Positions 1 through 8,795 of a DNA stretch of 18,170 nt are shown here, piece after piece (the stretch's first letter is position 1; each line of letters begins with the position of its first letter). This DNA is from Bacteroidales bacterium (GTDB lineage Bacteria > Bacteroidota > Bacteroidia > Bacteroidales > UBA1715): contig JAFZTG010000175.1 of NCBI GenBank assembly GCA_017618935.1, forward strand, positions 1-18,170. Reading direction: 5' to 3'. The notes beneath the pieces were generated by a model, which was not told the DNA's origin, did no database searches, and worked only from the letters and a program-made list of their open reading frames with translations. Both the position numbers and the translations under genes were made by a program.

Positions 1-1397
1 AGATAATACTTCCCGTGGGTATTTCTTTCTACACGTTTCAGTGTGTCAGTTATATTATGGATATATTCCGCAAAAAGGTTGCACCGGTCGAAGATATTCT
101 GAATTTTGGCTTTTATATCACGTTTTTCCCGCAATTGGTGGCAGGACCAATTATTCGTGCTGCCGATTTTGTGCCACAGATTTACAAAAAATATTTCCTT
201 TCGCGCCGACAGTTCGGAATTGCCGTTTTTTGGATTCTCAACGGATTGGCGAAGAAGATAATCTTGAGCGATTACATTGCCGTGAATTTTGTTGACCGTG
301 TGTTTGAAAATCCTCTGTTATATACGGGATTTGAAAATTTGGTGGCGTTGTTTGCTTATTCGTTGCAAGTTTATGCCGATTTTTCGGGCTATACCGACAT
401 TGCAATCGGGGTGGCGATGATTATGGGATTTCATTTGCCCAAAAACTTCAATTCTCCGTATAAGGCGACCAATCCTGGCGAGTTTTGGAAACGGTGGCAT
501 ATATCGCTTTCAAAATGGTTACAGGATTATTTGTACATTCCGCTTGGTGGCAATAGAACAGCTTCGGTGGGCACATATGCTTGTATTCTCACCATTTCGC
601 TCATAGGAACTATTTTGTCGGGAAGTATTTGGGTTGCTATTATTTTAGTTTCGTTGGCGTTGATTGTCACGATTTATTGTAGAAAATCTCCTGAAAAGAA
701 GAAAGCGCTCACGTCGAATATGAACCGTATGAATACGATGTTGCTGGGTGGTTTATGGCATGGTCCGAGTTGGAATTTTATGATATGGGGAGGGTTGAAC
801 GGCATAGGAATGATAATCTATCGTTTTTGGAAAGACTGGGATCACCCGTTACGCTTGCTTTCCATTAGCATCGTTACGTTTGGCGCATATAAAATGACGG
901 AATATTTTCCTGCTCCGATTTGGAATATCGCCTTGGTATGGTCTGGTGTGATATGGATAGGAACCTTCCTGCGATTTATGTATAATTTTATCGGTTTCAA
1001 GAACCCTATACCTTGGTTGGAACGGGCGTGGGCTGTATTTCTCACGTTTGTGTTCATTACGTGGACACGATTGTTTTTCCGTGCTGGCTCAAATCTCGAT
1101 CCAGCCGAAGCCAACGAGAAGGCGTGGAGTACGGCAAAGAATATGGTGCAACAAATAGGTTCACCGTGGAATCTGCAACAAGTTCCCGAAATAGCGTCAA
1201 GTTGTGCCAACATATTGATATTGTTCTTTTTAGGAATGATAATTCACTGGTTGCCAGAGAATTTCAAACGTCGTTACCGCATTTCGTTCGCCAAATTGCC
1301 CTTGCCGATAATGGCAGTCGTGGCTGTTACGATAGTTTTCGTGATATATCAGTTCGTAACGGCTGATTTACAGAAGTTTATCTATTTTCAGTTTTAA
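1..1397 (+). CDS. MBOAT family (AlgI/DltB-like) membrane O-acyltransferase, 5' end missing
   Basis: Membrane-bound O-acyltransferases of this type transfer acyl (often acetyl) groups to extracytoplasmic polymers such as alginate or cell-wall glycans. The substrate here is not evident. The frame is open to the left edge: the codons before the GTG at 15 read I-I-L-P, and the stretch continues VGISFYTFQ, a conserved internal AlgI motif, so the true start lies upstream and 15 is not a real start. Visible signatures are FWKRWHISLSKWLQDYLYIPLGG (coded near 484-548) and the active-site block GGLWHGPSWNF, with the putative catalytic His codon at 759-761. Many hydrophobic segments are present. An extra stretch of about 50 residues with two hydrophobic segments separates the GGNR motif from the catalytic block, where AlgI has a short loop. 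The last codon overlaps the next gene by one base (TAATG), implying translational coupling. The family call is sure and the substrate unknown. Confidence 0.93.
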   Translation, partial: IILPVGISFYTFQCVSYIMDIFRKKVAPVEDILNFGFYITFFPQLVAGPIIRAADFVPQIYKKYFLSRRQFGIAVFWILNGLAKKIILSDYIAVNFVDRVFENPLLYTGFENLVALFAYSLQVYADFSGYTDIAIGVAMIMGFHLPKNFNSPYKATNPGEFWKRWHISLSKWLQDYLYIPLGGNRTASVGTYACILTISLIGTILSGSIWVAIILVSLALIVTIYCRKSPEKKKALTSNMNRMNTMLLGGLWHGPSWNFMIWGGLNGIGMIIYRFWKDWDHPLRLLSISIVTFGAYKMTEYFPAPIWNIALVWSGVIWIGTFLRFMYNFIGFKNPIPWLERAWAVFLTFVFITWTRLFFRAGSNLDPAEANEKAWSTAKNMVQQIGSPWNLQQVPEIASSCANILILFFLGMIIHWLPENFKRRYRISFAKLPLPIMAVVAVTIVFVIYQFVTADLQKFIYFQF

Positions 1398-1618
1398 TGG
1401 AACAAAAGGATTTATTGGAGCTCATTACCACAAAAATGCCATTCGGAAAATATAAGGATTGGCCGTTGTGCGACTTGCCCGAACCGTATTTGGCGTGGTT
1501 TTCTCAAAACGGATTTCCTAAAGGCAAGTTGGGGCAACAATTGGGACTGATGTACGAAATAAAACTGAACGGGTTGGAGTATCTTTTGAAAGAGTTACGA
1601 AAGCAATTTCGATTATAG
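1397..1618 (+). CDS. DUF3820 family small protein
   Basis: This is a 73-residue protein matching the DUF3820 family, sometimes labelled putative quorum-sensing-regulated virulence factor. The family has no established biochemical role. The recognisable pattern is MPFGKYKDWPLCDLP near residues 14-28, followed by YLAWFSQNGFPKGKLGQQL and a basic, helical C-terminus. It has no signal peptide or membrane segment, so it should be cytoplasmic. The ATG lies inside the stop region of the acyltransferase gene (one-base overlap), so the two are probably co-translated. The stop codon overlaps the 3' end of the minus-strand ORF by six bases, tail to tail. Confidence 0.85.
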   Translation: MEQKDLLELITTKMPFGKYKDWPLCDLPEPYLAWFSQNGFPKGKLGQQLGLMYEIKLNGLEYLLKELRKQFRL

Positions 1619-1993
1619 AATAATTTGTATGCTTCCTTCAAAATTTACAAAAAACGCACATTCCCATCTTCCATAGGAAATACGTGGCTGAAAGTGAATG
1701 GCATAGCGTGGAACGTAATACAAAATATGACCGACCGACTCGTTTTCCTGATTTGTGGTTGTCGTCGTGTCATACGTTTTCGTGATATGCGGGTTGTTTA
1801 TATTTATCTGTAGTTTATTACTAAATGCTATAGGTTTGTTTATTGTTGTTGAGTGTTTTTGTTCCAACGAAAGCTCCAATCCTTGCAAGACGGCCTGTGC
1901 CGTGTTCAATGGGTGCCACACGGCGCCACTCGGCGTCCACATAATCATGTCGTTGACCGATTGGCAAAATGCTATATTTGCCGTGTACAACAT
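1613..1993 (-). CDS. Hypothetical protein, probably secreted; 5' end appears frame-broken
   Basis: I do not recognise a family. The ORF gives 126 residues from the ATG at 1993, with a codon choice similar to its neighbours. It has a Thr-rich middle (TKTYDTTTTTNQ) and an aromatic, beta-looking C-terminus (YVPRYAIHFQPRISYGRWE). Reading the same frame upstream of this ATG gives KKITSFALM before LYTANIAFCQ, a convincing signal-peptide core, but a stop precedes it and there is no standard start codon. An ATG at 2031 opens a short frame (MFKS then stop) that would join this core if one base were added around 2018-2020. It lies 49 nt after the MMPL fusion gene on the same strand, so it may be the last gene of that operon. 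It could be a decayed gene, a sequencing error, use of an ATT start, or a chance ORF. Confidence 0.45.
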   Translation of the reverse strand: MLYTANIAFCQSVNDMIMWTPSGAVWHPLNTAQAVLQGLELSLEQKHSTTINKPIAFSNKLQININNPHITKTYDTTTTTNQENESVGHILYYVPRYAIHFQPRISYGRWECAFFVNFEGSIQIIL

Positions 1994-2042
1994 GAGAGCG
2001 AAAGAGGTAATTTTTTTTAACTCTTAAACATGAATTCTGGTT

Positions 2043-5000
2043 TTAACTTACTTCGTATGTCAGATTCTTCGGAACCGAGGTGCAATTTCTTGCAATGGCA
2101 ATATTGTTTTCGTCGCTATCGGTGGCAATTATGTGAAGATTTTTCTTTACTAAAGCGGCAAGCAATGCAAATTCTCCTTGACCGCAATTTTCAATGGTGT
2201 AGGTGCCTTCGTCGGGCAATTCTGCTATTTTGGCGACAAGGTTTTTATCTTTTAAAACTTTGCGTGCATGTTGCTCAATCTGTCGACTTTTGTAAATGTA
2301 GTTGTGCAAGACTAAATCTTTGTAATAATCAGCATTTTCAACCTCTTGTGCAAGTTTTGCATATTCTTGTTCGTAGAATTGACGAACAAGTTTCGCCGTT
2401 TCTCTACATTCTTTTCCCGAACAAAATGTTTCGTCGTCGGGTGTTATTCTATTGAAAATCTTAACGGTTGCTTTCCCTTTGCGAAGCAGAAATTCCGTTT
2501 TTGGGAAAAAGTGCCCAATGCCGTGAATCATTGTCGGAATAATATCAACATGGAGTTGTTGTGCAAGATAGAAAGCCCCTTTGTGGAAACGAAGAATGTC
2601 GCAGTTTTCGGAACGAGTGCCTTCGGGGAAAACTAAGATGGAATATCCTTTTGCAATGGCTTCACGAAGTTGATCAACATTGTCTTCAATGCCGTCTTCC
2701 ACAGGGTAAAAATCGGCGTATCGGATAATCCATCCATAGAACGGACAACGCCAAACCCAATGGTTTGTGAGGCAGATTATTTTGGGATTTAGGAGCAATA
2801 AATACATCAAATCCAAATGCGACTGATGGTTGGCAATGATGATTCCCGGCTTCTCAAACGTTTCGTTTGCCGTGTTTTGCAGTTCAAAATCAATGTTCGG
2901 AATGATTTTTACGAGAAATCTAAAAATATCGCACAAACGTTTGTGGTACCAAAGTTTATGTTTGTCGGTCTTACCTAACAAGGTTAAACTTATGAATCCT
3001 GCCAACGTGAGGTAAATACTACCGATTAAAAATCCAATGAATGAGATAATGGTGATTCCAAGATTTTTAAGAGTGATTGGCATAAGTCGATTTTTCCCGT
3101 TTTTCTGCGTCAGCCAACGATAGAGTAGCGGAGGAAACAAATACGCCATAAGGACGACAGAAAACATTCCCACGATTGTTACTTCTCCCAACGAACGCAT
3201 CGCAGGATGTTGTGCAATAATGAGCGAACCAATGCCGATAAACATTATGGTTGCCGAAAGCCATACGGAATTTTTGTACGAAGCGAGCATTTTTTTCTTG
3301 TAGGTATATTCGTACATCATTCCTTCGGTAACGAAAATGGTGTAATCGTCGCCTTGGCCAAAAATGAACGTTGCAAGAATAATGTTCACGATGTTGAATT
3401 TCATATCGAAGATTCCCATCAGTCCCAAAATCCAAATCCACCCGATGGTGAGGGGAATAAATGAGATTATGCTTAATTCTAATCGCCCGAAAGAGAATGT
3501 CAGGAACAAGAATACAATCAAACCGCAGATGTACAGAACATAGTCGAAATCGTCGGAAAGGGCGTCAACCATTTGTGTTATGAGCGACGTGTTGTCAAAT
3601 GTGAAAACATTCTGTTGAATCTCATTTAATCTTGATTCAGCACGTTCTTTGTTACTATTCGTTTCTATGATATTGTAAATCAAAACTCTACCATTTTCGT
3701 TTGATATAAAATTATTCCCGATAGCGTGTAAGATAGGAGCGAAGTGGTCAGTATTCTGAACTGTGTAATCGCGAGAAAGAATGGCTATAAAATTATCAAA
3801 CGCATTTTCGTTAAAACCGTTGGCGGTTCTTGCTTTTTCAAGATTCTCAATAATTGTTTCCTTATGCTGACTCATAAATGAGTTCCATTTCGCAAGTCGC
3901 TCATTTTGAATTTTTTGCGAAGGAATCAGTTGGTTGATTCCCGATACGTTTGCTATCAAATTTTCTCGTTTGAGCGAATCAATAACGGGGAGGGATTGTT
4001 CGTAATTCTGCAATGCCTCTTCTATCGTTGTACCTTCGGAAACACAATAAAAAGAGGGCTTTCCGCTTTGTGTCTGTTCGTTGATTTTGGCAAATTTCTC
4101 TTTTTGCGATTCCGTCATATAATTTATTGCATGCAAATCGGTCTCAAACGATGTACGTTTGCTCATAAAGAACAAAGGAATTGTCAGAAGAATGATGGTT
4201 ACAACAATGAATGTGTTTTTATCAAGATTGTAAGACGCTATTTTATTGAATGTCAGATTGGTACTCAGTCGTTCTTGGTTAGCAAAGAGTTTTTTCTTGA
4301 ACAAATGTGGCAGAAAAATCAGAACAAATAAAATAGTTCCTATAAGCAAGAATGACGCAAATAATCCAAGGTCTTTCATTGCATTGGAATGAATGAAAAT
4401 GAGACTGAGAAATGCGCCTACCGTTGTGACGTTTCCCGTAACGAGCGGGTCAATTATGTCACGAATCGTTTGTTCTTTACTATATCCTTGCTGGTAATGA
4501 GCCAGAAAATGTAATGGATAATTTGTTGCAATTCCCACAATTATGGAACCAATTCCGATTGCGATAATGGAAACTGAATCTTTGAAAATTGACACGAAAG
4601 CCATGCCAAATAATCCACCAAAAACGAGAGAAAACAATATGATAATCAAGGCTCTCACGTCACGGAAGAAGTACAACAGCACGAAAAGAATTAGGATTAA
4701 GGCGATTGCGGTAGAAATAAAACTGTCTTTCTTAATTTGGTTTGCGTTGCCAATAGAAATAATCGAAGCTCCAATGCAATCTACTTGAATATCAGGCATT
4801 TCTCGCATTGTTTCAGCCATTGCGGAATCAATGTCGGCAATGAGTTTCGCATTTTCTTTTGTCTCGCTGACGGGCAATTTTGAATTGACGGCGATGATTG
4901 CTTCTTTTCCTGATTTGTCGAATATGTAACCGTCAATTATCTCGTAGTTCGCGTTGGAATTTGATTGTTTGAGCATTGCTAACGGGCGAGAAGCAAAATG

Positions 5001-5525
5001 GAGCGGGTCGAGTGTAATAAAATCTTTTACAAAACCGCCCATGGGAGAAAGGATTATTTGCTTGTTGCCATAAATCTTTGCGTGTATGGAATCATATGAC
5101 AATGAACGTTCAATCTGCTGGTAATCCTCGTCGGTCAAATAGTAGGGCATATTTTGAATGATAAATTGACCAAGTTCAGTAATTTGTTGTTGGTCAATCA
5201 TATAAAGTATGTCTTGTATTCGTTCGGTAGAATCTTTTTCTTGCAGTTTTTCCACAAAAGTATCAACGGCGTCCATTATGGCATATTCGTCAGCCGTTTC
5301 CGACGCAACCGAAACCATCAGTTTATTGGAGCCGCCAATGTGTTGTGAAGCATACTGAATACGCTCATTCTCTTTATTTTGTGGCAAAAATGAACTAATG
5401 TCTTCAATGAACGAAATGCGTAAAATGGCACACACACACAGCATAATGATTCCAACAAGCAAGCAACGAAGCAAGATGGAATGCTTGTCAAAAAAAGCGT
5501 ATATGCGAAGTAACAGATTTGTCAT
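2043..5525 (-). CDS. MMPL/RND-type transporter fused to a PlsC-like acyltransferase and a partial SAM-methyltransferase domain
   Basis: This 1160-residue protein belongs to the Bacteroidetes family named trifunctional MMPL transporter/lysophospholipid acyltransferase/class I SAM-dependent methyltransferase. Residues 1-850 hold an N-terminal anchor, a periplasmic domain, a TM cluster near 270-430, a second periplasmic domain, and a second TM cluster near 660-800. An acyltransferase follows, with NHQSHLD near 893 (HX4D motif), FPEGTRS near 966, and IIPT. The C-terminus has a SAM-type motif I (NCGQGEFALLAAL near 1113) and an acidic segment IATDSDE, then stops after about 90 residues, so the methyltransferase fold is incomplete. 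I chose the ATG at 5525, two bases after the glycosyltransferase stop. An in-frame start 45 bases upstream would overlap that gene and precede the obvious N-terminal anchor. In relatives the gene usually sits in aryl-polyene/flexirubin clusters; here no such genes are seen. A role in moving or acylating an envelope lipid is inference. Confidence 0.9.
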   Translation of the reverse strand: MTNLLLRIYAFFDKHSILLRCLLVGIIMLCVCAILRISFIEDISSFLPQNKENERIQYASQHIGGSNKLMVSVASETADEYAIMDAVDTFVEKLQEKDSTERIQDILYMIDQQQITELGQFIIQNMPYYLTDEDYQQIERSLSYDSIHAKIYGNKQIILSPMGGFVKDFITLDPLHFASRPLAMLKQSNSNANYEIIDGYIFDKSGKEAIIAVNSKLPVSETKENAKLIADIDSAMAETMREMPDIQVDCIGASIISIGNANQIKKDSFISTAIALILILFVLLYFFRDVRALIIILFSLVFGGLFGMAFVSIFKDSVSIIAIGIGSIIVGIATNYPLHFLAHYQQGYSKEQTIRDIIDPLVTGNVTTVGAFLSLIFIHSNAMKDLGLFASFLLIGTILFVLIFLPHLFKKKLFANQERLSTNLTFNKIASYNLDKNTFIVVTIILLTIPLFFMSKRTSFETDLHAINYMTESQKEKFAKINEQTQSGKPSFYCVSEGTTIEEALQNYEQSLPVIDSLKRENLIANVSGINQLIPSQKIQNERLAKWNSFMSQHKETIIENLEKARTANGFNENAFDNFIAILSRDYTVQNTDHFAPILHAIGNNFISNENGRVLIYNIIETNSNKERAESRLNEIQQNVFTFDNTSLITQMVDALSDDFDYVLYICGLIVFLFLTFSFGRLELSIISFIPLTIGWIWILGLMGIFDMKFNIVNIILATFIFGQGDDYTIFVTEGMMYEYTYKKKMLASYKNSVWLSATIMFIGIGSLIIAQHPAMRSLGEVTIVGMFSVVLMAYLFPPLLYRWLTQKNGKNRLMPITLKNLGITIISFIGFLIGSIYLTLAGFISLTLLGKTDKHKLWYHKRLCDIFRFLVKIIPNIDFELQNTANETFEKPGIIIANHQSHLDLMYLLLLNPKIICLTNHWVWRCPFYGWIIRYADFYPVEDGIEDNVDQLREAIAKGYSILVFPEGTRSENCDILRFHKGAFYLAQQLHVDIIPTMIHGIGHFFPKTEFLLRKGKATVKIFNRITPDDETFCSGKECRETAKLVRQFYEQEYAKLAQEVENADYYKDLVLHNYIYKSRQIEQHARKVLKDKNLVAKIAELPDEGTYTIENCGQGEFALLAALVKKNLHIIATDSDENNIAIARNCTSVPKNLTYEVS

Positions 5526-5527
5526 TG

Positions 5528-6523
5528 CTAAAACAAGATACGTTTTTTCCGTTGCACAAAATATGCCCACACGATTGATTTCGGGTACATTTCTTTATGT
5601 ACGATTTTTGAGGGTTGCAGTTCGCGTTTTTTCTCTAAATTGGGAATCGCCTTGCGATAGTCTTTGTGTGCGTGGAGTATTTCTTTCGCATTCTTGAAAT
5701 CGAAATGCACTATGAAATTCAGCCACGAAATGCCGTCAAGTAATCGCCGTTTGAAAATGATTCGTTTGTAACAATTTTCAGGCAGATTCTTGTGAAGCAT
5801 AAAAAGATTGTTACGGAAATTCAGATACGTTTTGAACGGATTTTCCTTTGGTAACGAGCCGCCACCGACGTGAAACACTTCGGATTGAGGTATATATTTG
5901 ATTTTGTAGCCAGCATTTTTCACACGCCAACAAAAATCTATTTCTTCCATGTGAGCGAAGAAATCTTTGTCCAATCCACCAAGTTGTTGATACACTGGTC
6001 GTTTTACAAATAAAGCGGCTCCTGAAGCCCAAAAAATATCACATTCTTGATTGTATTGTCCTTCGTCTTTTTCGATTGATGAAAACAATCGACCGTGACA
6101 AAACGGATAACCGAATTTGTCAATAAAACCGCCGGCAGCGCCAGCATATTCAAATAATTCGGGATTGTCGAACGATTTTAGTTTCGGCATACAAACGGCG
6201 AGTTTCTCGTCTGCCTCCATTCGTTCAATAATGGGTGAAATCCAGTTTTCACCGACTTGCACGTCGGAATTTAACAGAACGTAGTAATCGGCTTGAATTT
6301 GTGCCAATCCTTGATTGTAGCCATCGGCAAAACCATAGTTTTTGTCTAACTGAATAATCGGTGTTTCGGGAAATTGAGCGTGTAGAAACGAAACACTGTC
6401 GTCGGTTGACGCATTATCAATGACATAGACCGTCGCCTCTAGAGAATTTTCAACGACATTGGCAAGAAATTTTTCCAACCAATGTTTCCCGTTCCAGTTC
6501 AATATGGCGACAGCAACCGTCAT
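5528..6523 (-). CDS. Family 2 glycosyltransferase (rhamnosyltransferase-like, GT-A fold)
   Basis: This 331-residue enzyme probably transfers a sugar from a nucleotide sugar to an envelope polysaccharide or lipid acceptor at the cytoplasmic face. The GT-A features are in order: AILNWNG at 6-12, IDNASTDDS at 35-43, NYGFADGYN at 62-70, the metal-binding NSD at 85-87 (DXD equivalent), FWASGAALFVKR at 164-175, and HMEEIDFCWR at 191-200, which contains the catalytic acidic motif. The overall pattern resembles WbbL-type dTDP-rhamnosyltransferases, but donor and acceptor cannot be read from the sequence. The C-terminal 100 residues are basic and probably membrane-associating. The gene starts eight bases after the protease stop and ends two bases before the MMPL fusion start, so the three genes form one tight operon. 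Confidence 0.9.
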   Translation of the reverse strand: MTVAVAILNWNGKHWLEKFLANVVENSLEATVYVIDNASTDDSVSFLHAQFPETPIIQLDKNYGFADGYNQGLAQIQADYYVLLNSDVQVGENWISPIIERMEADEKLAVCMPKLKSFDNPELFEYAGAAGGFIDKFGYPFCHGRLFSSIEKDEGQYNQECDIFWASGAALFVKRPVYQQLGGLDKDFFAHMEEIDFCWRVKNAGYKIKYIPQSEVFHVGGGSLPKENPFKTYLNFRNNLFMLHKNLPENCYKRIIFKRRLLDGISWLNFIVHFDFKNAKEILHAHKDYRKAIPNLEKKRELQPSKIVHKEMYPKSIVWAYFVQRKKRILF

Positions 6524-6531
6524 ATTGCCTT

Positions 6532-8658
6532 CTATTTATGAATAGTTTTGATGTAATCCGACAAAATTTGATACGATTCAAATAAGCCGACATCTTCCTT
6601 GATGGATTTGTTCCAGTCCTCAATACGTTTGTTTTCGACAGAATCAAGCGTAGGATTGTCTTTCGACTGAACATTCCAACTGATGATTTCAAAAGGAACG
6701 CTTGCCTTGCCGGCATTCTTGTATTTTTTAGAAAGGGCAATGTCTTTCTCGTCTTTTTCTCTAAATGCCGACAGTTCCAAAGGAATAGATTTTTGGTCTT
6801 TCGTGTCGGAAAGCCATTTGGCTGCTTCTTTCAACAAAAGGAACGAAGAATCTTTTTGGATTCGTGCCGCACTTTTCTTTGACAAATCTTTTATGTTTGG
6901 TGCATTTTTGCACGTAACATATTGAGCAGGTTTAATTTCCGTCCAAGGAAGCGGATAATCCAATTCTTTTTCACCGATGTCGATTTTGTCATATAAATCA
7001 GGCAATACAATATCGGGTTTCACGCCTTGGAACTGCGTTGTGCCACCATTTATCCTATAAAATTTCTGAATAGTCAGTTTCAGCGCACCAATTGGTTTGT
7101 GAATGCGATATTCGTTTGAGATGAATCGGTCTAAGTCAACAACACGTTGCACTGTGCCTTTTCCGTATGTTGATTCCGTTCCAATAATTATCGCACGTTT
7201 GTAATCTTGCATTGCAGCGGCCAAAATCTCCGACGCCGATGCGCTAAACGTGTTGACCATAATGGCAAGAGGACCGTCATACAAAGTCTTTCCGTCGGTA
7301 TCGTTGTATTGTGTGGCAGGAGTTTTCAGGTCTTTAACTTGTACAATAGGACCTTTGTCTATGAATAAACCACCAATAGTGACCACGTCGTTCAGCGAAC
7401 CACCGCCATTGTTGCGCAAGTCGATGATGATTCCGTCAACGTTGGCATTTTTGAGTTTTGTAACCTCAATTTCTATGTCTTTTGAACATTTACGACCACG
7501 AGAATCATTCATATCTACGTAGAACTGAGGAAGATAGATATATCCGATTTTGTAAGCTTTCTTGTCGTTTGTAGTAAGAATCGTTGATTTTGCATATTTC
7601 TCTTCCAACACAATCACGTCGCGTATGATAGGAATTTGCACGATTGTTCCGTCGATTTTCTTGACGGTCAAAACGACTTTTGTGCCTTTAGGACCACGAA
7701 TGAGGCGAACGGCTTCGTCCAGTCGCATATCTATTATTTCAACAGGCTCGTTGTCGCCTTGTGCCACTTTCAAGATAATGTCCTCGGCTTTCAGTTCGCC
7801 TTGCTTCCACGACGGACTTCCGGGAACGATTTCCACAACTTTTATGTAGCCGTCTTTTTCAGAAAGAGTTGCTCCGATTCCTTCAAGTTTACCCGACATT
7901 GAAATGTCGAAATCCTCTTTTTCTGTTGGAGGAAAATAGTTTGTGTGCGGGTCGAACGCTCCTGCAATTGCATTCACAAAGTCGGCAAAACGGTCGCTAC
8001 GGGTAATTTTGCTCATTCGTTTGAAACGTGTGTCGTAGCGTTTCAATATCTTTTCACGAGCCTCTTTTTCTATCGTAGCAAAATCCTTGGGCGTTCTTAC
8101 AGAATCTGTCGCAAGCGAATCGGCTTTCTTTTGTTCGTTTTCTATGGAAATAATTTCCGAAAGAACTTGGTATTTGATGTATTTACGCCAGTAATCCTCC
8201 AATTGCGCTTCGTTTTCGCAGTAAGCACGGTTCTCCATGTCAAGATTTATGGTTTCTTTTACCGAGAAATCAATCGGATTTTCAAGAATTTGAGCATAGA
8301 GTTTCTTGATTTTATCTGTTTGTTTGTCAAGCAGTTCCAATGACAAATTGAAGAAATCCAACGAAGCGACTCTTATAGCGTCGTCAATTTGAGTCTTGTA
8401 CGACGAAAGTATGTCAATTTGGTCTTTGGTGAAATATATCTTATTGAAATCCAATGTTTTCATATACAAGGTGAACACACGTTCCGAGAACGAATCGTTC
8501 AGTTCCTGCGGACTATAATGAAATTCTTTGAGAATCTCGTAAGTCGATTTCATGACGAGTTTTTCTTTGGGCTCGTCGTTTTCATAAACAAAAAATGCAA
8601 GTAGTGCAGTTGCTATGACTAAAATTACCGCTATCGGCAAAAACTTCTTGATCTTCAT
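6532..8658 (-). CDS. prc: Carboxy-terminal (tail-specific) processing protease, S41 family
   Basis: This is a periplasmic, membrane-anchored serine protease of the Tsp/Prc type, about 708 residues. An N-terminal signal anchor (MKIKKFLPIAVILVIATALL) is followed by the long Tsp N-terminal domain (KIYFTKDQID, FNKI). Next come a PDZ domain (GIGATLSEKDGYIKVVEIVPGSP, then ED..L..GPKGTKV) and the S41 catalytic core with FSASASEI (middle Ser as nucleophile) and YGKGTVQ (general-base Lys). A C-terminal Tsp extension ends the protein. Length and order fit the E. coli Prc family. An in-frame ATG exists at 8676, but the signal anchor begins at 8658, and a -7-like box at 8677-8684 would place transcription start downstream of 8676. 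The gene follows smpB by 137 bp and leads the operon with the glycosyltransferase and the MMPL fusion. Confidence 0.95.
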   Translation of the reverse strand: MKIKKFLPIAVILVIATALLAFFVYENDEPKEKLVMKSTYEILKEFHYSPQELNDSFSERVFTLYMKTLDFNKIYFTKDQIDILSSYKTQIDDAIRVASLDFFNLSLELLDKQTDKIKKLYAQILENPIDFSVKETINLDMENRAYCENEAQLEDYWRKYIKYQVLSEIISIENEQKKADSLATDSVRTPKDFATIEKEAREKILKRYDTRFKRMSKITRSDRFADFVNAIAGAFDPHTNYFPPTEKEDFDISMSGKLEGIGATLSEKDGYIKVVEIVPGSPSWKQGELKAEDIILKVAQGDNEPVEIIDMRLDEAVRLIRGPKGTKVVLTVKKIDGTIVQIPIIRDVIVLEEKYAKSTILTTNDKKAYKIGYIYLPQFYVDMNDSRGRKCSKDIEIEVTKLKNANVDGIIIDLRNNGGGSLNDVVTIGGLFIDKGPIVQVKDLKTPATQYNDTDGKTLYDGPLAIMVNTFSASASEILAAAMQDYKRAIIIGTESTYGKGTVQRVVDLDRFISNEYRIHKPIGALKLTIQKFYRINGGTTQFQGVKPDIVLPDLYDKIDIGEKELDYPLPWTEIKPAQYVTCKNAPNIKDLSKKSAARIQKDSSFLLLKEAAKWLSDTKDQKSIPLELSAFREKDEKDIALSKKYKNAGKASVPFEIISWNVQSKDNPTLDSVENKRIEDWNKSIKEDVGLFESYQILSDYIKTIHK

Positions 8659-8676
8659 TGTCGAATAAAATTTCAA

Positions 8677-8684
8677 CGAAAGTA
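8677..8684 (-). promoter_or_regulatory. Possible -7 promoter element for the prc operon
   Basis: On the minus strand the bases read TACTTTCG, a seven-of-eight match to the Bacteroidetes -7 consensus TAnnTTTG. It lies about 19 nt before the ATG at 8658. No clear -33 TTTG is visible at the expected distance. A start of transcription about 7 nt downstream would give a leader of roughly 12 nt and would exclude the alternative ATG at 8676. Confidence 0.3.
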
Positions 8685-8795
8685 AGAATTATTTGTGGAT
8701 TAAAAAACCGTAAAGAGGAAAAATGTTTGCCTTAATTGTAATAGTTATCGTTGTTGATACACGCTGTTGTTGCTACGTTTTTGAATATCAATACA

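Noticed and set aside
842..1213. Minus-strand ORF of 123 residues inside the acyltransferase gene
   Set aside because: It is wholly antisense to a clear MBOAT coding region and has no domain signature.
1755..2027. Plus-strand ORF of 90 residues with hydrophobic, Cys-rich sequence
   Set aside because: It is antisense to the minus-strand ORF with the signal-peptide core, has no recognisable domain, and its composition looks like a reverse-frame shadow.
5526..5570. Longer N-terminus for the MMPL fusion (start at 5570)
   Set aside because: It would overlap the glycosyltransferase gene and precede the natural N-terminal membrane anchor that begins at MTNLLLRIYAFF.
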